From positions 310,001 to 374,000 of the forward strand of contig CM030709.1 in the NCBI GenBank assembly GCA_017979445.1: a stretch of DNA of 64,000 bases, given 5' to 3'. This document shows, piece by piece, positions 58,601 through 64,000 of this stretch. Numbering within the stretch: position 1 is the first letter of the stretch; each line of letters starts with the position of its first letter. Origin of the DNA: Akebia trifoliata (Eukaryota; Streptophyta; Magnoliopsida; Ranunculales; Lardizabalaceae). A program made the position numbers and the translations under genes. Below the pieces are notes generated by a model that saw only the letters and a list, made by a program, of their open reading frames with translations, was not told the DNA's origin and searched no databases.

Positions 58601-61600
58601 TTACTAATTTGATATCTATCCAGGTGAGTTTTGTTCTGTCATTTTGTTTTTCTTTGGCGGAGCTGATACCTTCTTACCTCTATTTGTAGGTCCTGCCAAC
58701 CATTGTGAAACTCTTTGCCTCGAATGACAGAGCCATTCGAGTTGGTCTTCTGCAGCATGTAGATCAGTATGGAGAATCATTATCAGCTCAAGTTGTTGAT
58801 GAGCAAGTATGTGGTCAATGGTGACATTTTCTCATGTAGCATTTAAGAAAATCATTCTGATCTAGATCCTCCTGATAGATATTTTACCTTGTTTACCATC
58901 AGATTGGAAATCCTAAATTATCTCAGTGATGCTTGCGATTAGGTTTATCCTCATGTTGCCACTGGATTTGCTGATACATCTGCTTTTCTCCGAGAACTGA
59001 CACTAAAATCCATGCTCGTTCTGGCTCCCAAGGTATGCATTTCTTACACTTAAAAACAATGGAATATTAGGATGAAGCTCAACATTATTTTTTGGTAACT
59101 GTGCGTATATATGTATATATATATATTATTTTTTTTAATTTTTAATTTTTTATTATTTTCCTTTTCTCCCAAACTTTTTTTGGTATAGAAAAAACAGTGA
59201 GTGGGATTCCTGGTTAGTTTTCACCACTGTTATTAATATCCAACACAGGCCACAGTTCTCATATTGGTTGTATTTCCTGATTGACAGAGTGCAATTTATT
59301 GTTACGACATTAATAATTTAAATGTCATTGTTTGAAGCCTGTTAGAGCTAGGTTAATGGGCGTATTCTTGTTGCAGTCATCTTTTTTTTCTTCTTAAAAA
59401 CCGATTACTTGTATTAGACTATTAGTCAGAATGCAATAAAATTCTGCAGTATTTTGCTCAACATATTAACAAGTTGTCCTGTTTTATGGTTATGGGTGAG
59501 TATGATCTTGTTGGTATATCCCAAGTGTTGTGCTCATAACTTATCTAACTAATTTTTTTGAAAGGTAATCGGGGCTTTAATCTGGCCCCCAACTAACAAT
59601 AAGAAGGTTACATTCTTACATAGGTGAGACCACTCGCATCCTCATCCACAATACATGACTTATATAACTTATTGGGCCTGCAGAGCAAGTTGCATAAGGA
59701 TTTTTCTTTTGGAAAAACCCTACTGGCCCAAGAGGTCATGATGGAATGTTGAGAGAATGTGTTTGTTACACCCAACCGATAACTCAGATGTTGGTGTGTA
59801 CACAAGTGGGAGGTAATGGGTTCAGTCCCTGACCCATAGGTTTCATCAATGGATTGAAATTTCCCAATCCCAAATGGGTTAGGCATGGTGTTTATTTCCC
59901 CATAGTGAGCCTTGGTCTGGATCGGTATCTCCTTGCAGTTTGAGCCCTGTCGAATCTAATCGGTTTCATTTTGTTTTTTGGTTGGTCAGCTTAGAGTATG
60001 GGATAAGACTGGAGTCACTACCTAGTTTTATGGTCCGGATTTGACTTCGAGTTCGATTAAGGTAGGTCTGAACCTAGATCTATGGTTTAGTGGTTAGTTT
60101 ATGGGGCCAGAAGGTGTTGGGCAGTGGCCACACACAACTGAAGTGGGTCTCTACCAAGGTCCATTTGTCCAGGTTTGATTTTATCCAATTATTACACACA
60201 CCCAACAAAAAAAACCTTGGAATGGCCCCAAATTTGTTAAAAATACTCATGATCATACTAGAACAATATATCAAAGCAAGTGAAAAAATAAAAATGGTAT
60301 GTACCTAGAACCTCCCAAGAATTGGGAAAGGCAAAGGTTGATGGTGAGGGCTGCTTGTTTCCGTAGATCTGGAGAGTACTTGGTGGTAAAAGGCTGAGAT
60401 ATCCTCTCCTTGTAATATAACTCAGATATCTTGTTTCTTCCAAGAGTTTTCAGGGTCTAGAGTTCTAGGGCCAATGTGTATGACACTAGTATTTTTCTCT
60501 AGGATTTTTGTTACCTCAAGTTGTTGGATACTATTCACATTGCTGGAAAAAGTGATGTTTTAAGGGATTTTTGGAGTCCTAAGGGAGGTGGACAAATTTT
60601 TTAAGAGATTTTTCTGGGGTTTGTTGGGTTTGCTTTGGTTCTGTCTTGGGTGTGTGCAGAAGGATCCACAGTAACCTCGATACCAGATCATTGCAATGTT
60701 TTAAACACTATTGTATGGATTATTGAAGATCCAGCAACAGATTATAATAATTTATTTTAAGAAGGTTCTCTCTTACCAAAAAGAAGGGCACCTCTCTCTT
60801 AGTTGAAGGAATCTCCTACCCTAGTTATCGCTCCTATTTCCACCCTGTAATCTATCATGTTCACTTCCTTCAAAAATTCAGGGAAAACTGATTTATGTCA
60901 GCCTTCATTGCTCTCATACCCAAGTCGTCTATAGCATATAATTCCAGTTTTGTGCAGCAGTGCAGCTAAGGTCTCTATGGCCATGTTCATGTTGAAAGTT
61001 TTAAGTGCTATTATTTATTTTGTTACAAGTACTTCTTGTTGTAACATCAACATCATAATAACGATGAAATGTGACTTCATGTGTACTCCCAATTTGTTAA
61101 AATGCACTGTCCCATAGCTTTCATCTTGGGCTGGAAATATTTGAAATTTGGTCAGTGCTTCTTTATAATAACTTATATCTTGTGACTGTTCCCTGACTTT
61201 AGATATAATTTTGGTGATACATTCATTCTTGTCATCATACTATAGGAAATATTCTCCTTTGAATTCATCTATCCTGCTCTGAAAAAGTCGCTGTGTTTGG
61301 CCTGGAATTGCAGTTGTCTCAGCGTACTATTTCAGGATCTTTGCTGAAATATCTTTCGAAGTTACAGGTATCTCTGGATTTAATTGTTTGTACAAATGAA
61401 ATTTAACTAAAGGATTCTGTATCTAATATTATATTTTGGGTTTTTTTAAATGATTGTTTTACCTATAAATGATATCTCATTTGATAAACTTGTTATAGTT
61501 GTTTAAATACTTTATTTTTTTTGCATTCTTGTAGTTTTTGTAATTTATTGTTTATGCAGGTGGACGAAGAACCCGCAATTAGAACCAACACCACCATCCT

Positions 61601-62985
61601 ACTTGGGAATATTGCTGGCTATCTAAATGATGGGGTTAGTTTCATGTGGCCACCATTCTTTTTTTATGGGTCTACAAAATTGGCTGGCAGTTATCCCGTT
61701 TAAAGCATTTAGTATACAGGGATGATTAGCTTGACAACCTTTGATTGACATCTAAGTTAAAAGATGCTCTGTCCTATGACAAAAAGTTAACTGACGGGTT
61801 TGAACACACAATGCAGACAAGGAAGAGAGTTTTGATTAATGCATTTACTGTTCGTGCATTGCGTGATACTTTCTCTCCAGCGCGTGGAGCAGGTATTGAA
61901 CTATGTTGTGGACATTATGTTATTCTTTGCTTCTCTTTCCATTTTGATTGTTATATTCTTTGTTAACATTCTGGAAGAGGAATTTCTTCTCTTCTTTTTC
62001 AGTTAGTTCTGGACATTATCTGGTTAACTGCATTATTTATCATTGTCATTTGCAATTTTTTTCAGGTTCAATTACTCCTATTAATATTTTTGTCATAAAG
62101 GTATTAACACATGAAAATTTATGTCTTGGCAGGTGTTATGGCTTTATGTGCCACCAGTTCTTATTATGACACAACTGAGATCGCAACTCGTATTCTGCCA
62201 AATGTTGTTGTACTTACCATTGATCCTGACAGGTAAATGTCTCCGACGATCTCTTTTCTATCAATTCATCTGTATGGATATCCTTTTTATTTTGCATAAC
62301 AAGAATTGTATTTTTTTTTTCTTCTCCTGTAAAATATCCTTTTCTAATTCCTGTATATATATTTTTGAATCAATAATACTTCAAAAGTCTAAAGAAAATT
62401 CATGCTTTGGTAGCCACTAGTTATGCCACAGCTCAGATGCCCTACCGTATTTAATATTTTATTGGCTGGATGAACTATCTACAATCTTTCTTTTATTATC
62501 TGCTACCTCAACTCTATATTGAAGTTGGCCTTTTGAGCAGAGTAGAGTGACCATACTGGCACTATTGCTTTAGGCCCCCCTTCAAAATTCTATTGTCAAG
62601 TGTGTTTGGATGGAAGTCATCTTAGTAAACACTCTTATACTGTGACTAAGCATTAGATTTTTGATATTGCAATTATTTGTGAATCCTGTGAGCCTTGATA
62701 AAGGAGTTGGTGTAAGTAGGAGTTACCTTGATCTTTGGGGTCAAACTTCCCTAGAATCATCTTTTTTTAGTAAGTTCTTATTTTATTTTGCTTTCTTTAT
62801 GCTCTCTTAATTATAATTATAATTATTTACTTACTGGTTATTCATACAGACAAACCTGCAAGTATGTTTTATGTTAAACGTTAGAGAAGATGATGTTATC
62901 ATTTTTGTATTGCAGTGATGTCCGGTCAAAAGCATTTCAAGCTGTTGATCAGTTTTTGCAGATAGTGAAGCAATACAATGAGAAG
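49684..62985 (+). CDS. SCYL1: SCYL1-type (CTEXP) pseudokinase with HEAT repeats, 5' part of gene
   Basis: Seventeen exons join in frame (559 codons): 49684-49809, 51742-51840, 52335-52486, 53315-53387, 54298-54420, 54846-54954, 55746-55825, 56256-56337, 58150-58289, 58425-58535, 58690-58806, 58943-59032, 61314-61367, 61560-61634, 61817-61892, 62133-62232, 62916-62985. All introns are GT-AG. The protein starts MLKFLKGVVAGSGTGLKDLP. Residues 1 to about 280 are a protein-kinase fold with catalytic motifs lost: HGN (152-154) replaces HRD and AFD (172-174) replaces DFG. From about 300 come HEAT-type repeats (LPLLASALEFGSAAAPALTS, VLPTIVKLFASNDRAIR, DSDVRSKAFQAVDQFL). This is the N-terminal kinase-like (SCYL1) family; human SCYL1 acts in COPI Golgi-ER traffic. 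The Arabidopsis match, from memory, is At2g40730, about 800 residues. The last ~240 residues lie beyond the window. Exon 9 has a duplicated acceptor. Confidence 0.93.
50575..50990 (-). mobile_element. Antisense LINE fragment (zf-RVT) in SCYL1-like intron 1
   Basis: On the minus strand CTICKGAVQEMNNHLCINC carries the C..C...NHL..NC pattern of the LINE zinc-binding end, followed by PFTQ and interrupted frames. No tail or target duplication was defined. Confidence 0.55.
58053..58174 (+). repeat. 61-bp tandem duplication across the exon 9 acceptor of the SCYL1-like gene
   Basis: Units 58053-58113 and 58114-58174 both run GATCTGTACTAATA(T/C)AGGAAG... through ATGTTGCAG|AATATTTTCA to AAGTTGGTTGA. 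They differ at one base. Each holds a complete 3' splice site. Only the second acceptor (AG at 58148-58149) keeps the frame (YFQNKLVETIQF). The first (AG at 58087-58088) reads into TAA after about 25 codons, because 61 is not a multiple of three. Confidence 0.95.
59033..61313. other. Large intron 12 of the SCYL1-like gene with retroelement debris
   Basis: A poly(T) and GAAAGGTAATCGGGGCTTTA at about 59552-59590 look like the reverse complement of a LINE 3' tail. At about 59775-59860 an A-box-like GATAACTCAGATGTTGG and a B-box-like GGTTCAGTCCC (59819-59829) suggest a SINE-like unit. The remainder (59.9-61.3 kb) has no recognised element or exon. Confidence 0.4.
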
Positions 62986-64000
62986 GTGTGTGATTGTTTC
63001 TTGCTGCTTTCGATTTTGAAAGCCTACTACTCTTCCATATACCACGTTAACATATGAAAAAATTCTACTTGACAATGGTAATGGTCATCGCAAGTGATCC
63101 TTATCTCATATAATTTCTTGTGCTCATACAGTGTTATTCCGCGACCCCTCTATAGAGTACATTGGATTTTTTTTTACCGACATTTGAATTCATATGCATA
63201 TATTAAACGACCCTTGCTCCCGTTAGGTGGTGATGTAAAACTAGTGTATGGGGAAGCAGGGGTATTACCATTTCATTCTGAACCATTCCTATAGCATGAG
63301 GTGAAAGCCTCCAAAAAAGGAATTATTTCCCCCCAAAAATGGAAGTTGGAGTCTTTAGTGGACTAACAGGGATTAGAGGCTCTCATGCAGTAGGGGCTTT
63401 CACACTTAAGAGAAGGGCTGAAACTTGAGAAGCATGAAAAACTATGTCAGCTTCCTTGTAGAGAAGGCTAGTTAATGTGATGCAATTGACATCCACAATA
63501 GTAGGTGGTTCTTGGTGATCACTGCCATCTTTGTTCATGCCAAGAAGATTGAAAATGGTTTTGGCATCCACTCCTAGGTCCTTGGAAATCACCGCCTATC
63601 TTTGATCACACCAAGAAGATTTGAGAATGATTTTGACATCTTCTTAACAATGACCTAAGTAGTTTTAATAGGTTAGTGGATTCTCTTGGTCTCGATTTTG
63701 TTTATTGGGAATTGTGATCTCTAAGCTTTCCCTTTATTGCTTAGTTTTCTCTTCGCTCTGAAATGGATTCTCCATTAGAATTAAATATTCCAACATTTGT
63801 ATTGGAATCAACATTGTGAGTGAAGAAATTGACTTTTCTTGTTCATTGCCATTTTTTTATGGGTGAAAATTTTGTTAGACTAGCCAAAAAAAAAAAAAAA
63901 AAACAACTAAGAAATTTGTTTAAAAGGGAAATTATATTTTTGGAGGTCTATACTGTTATGTATTTGAAAGTTTAGTTATTCTGGTAGACGCTGCTGCAAA
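62986..64000. other. Intron 17 of the SCYL1-like gene, continuing past the window
   Basis: No further exon is recognised. A diverged direct repeat (CACTGCCATCTTTGTTCATG near 63522 and CACCGCCTATCTTTGATCAC near 63590, both followed by CCAAGAAGATT) lies in the middle. A poly(A) run is at about 63885-63902. Confidence 0.5.

Overview
The window is nuclear DNA of a flowering plant. It has AT-rich, GT-AG spliced genes, long introns full of transposon debris, plant WRKY transcription factors, and many plant-type MITEs, LINE tails and a TRIM. Species cannot be fixed from the sequence. Gene density is low: four loci make up five gene copies, and the rest is intron, promoter or repeats.

Layout. (1) 1.5-4.0 kb, minus strand: a two-exon gene for a 59-residue QCR10-type subunit of the mitochondrial cytochrome bc1 complex. 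(2) 4.2-11 kb: nested transposons (a hAT-like element holding a Mutator-like MITE, a Tourist-like MITE, a SINE-like unit, another Mutator-like MITE, a PIF/Harbinger MITE with a simple-sequence core, and hairpin MITEs). (3) 13.57-15.62 kb, plus strand: a complete three-exon group III WRKY gene, most like WRKY54/WRKY70. (4) 17.49-31.52 kb and 34.08-48.19 kb: two direct copies of a 14-kb segment. Each carries an intact minus-strand three-exon group III WRKY gene of the WRKY55 type. The 2.56 kb between them holds a GC-rich, decayed multi-exon sequence. (5) 49.68 kb to the end, plus strand: the first 17 exons of a SCYL1-type (CTEXP) pseudokinase/HEAT-repeat gene that runs past position 64000.

The gene set (QCR10, WRKY54/70-like, WRKY55-like, SCYL1-like) matches, from memory, the Arabidopsis interval At2g40765-At2g40750-At2g40740-At2g40730. 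This looks like an old conserved block in which WRKY55 has been duplicated and the intergenic space has filled with transposons. The WRKY genes are probable salicylate/defence regulators. Their flanks and introns hold TGACG motifs, W-boxes and a perfect palindrome. QCR10 and SCYL1 are housekeeping genes for respiration and Golgi trafficking.

The points most worth a second look are: the mosaic divergence of the two WRKY55 copies (a nearly invariant 1.1-kb tract beside a diverged exon 3); a 61-bp tandem duplication that doubles a splice acceptor in the SCYL1-like gene; a hAT insertion whose target duplication doubled a TGGGCY element upstream of QCR10; and a group of hairpin MITEs sharing a core but not their arms. 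I found no convincing new multi-gene system.
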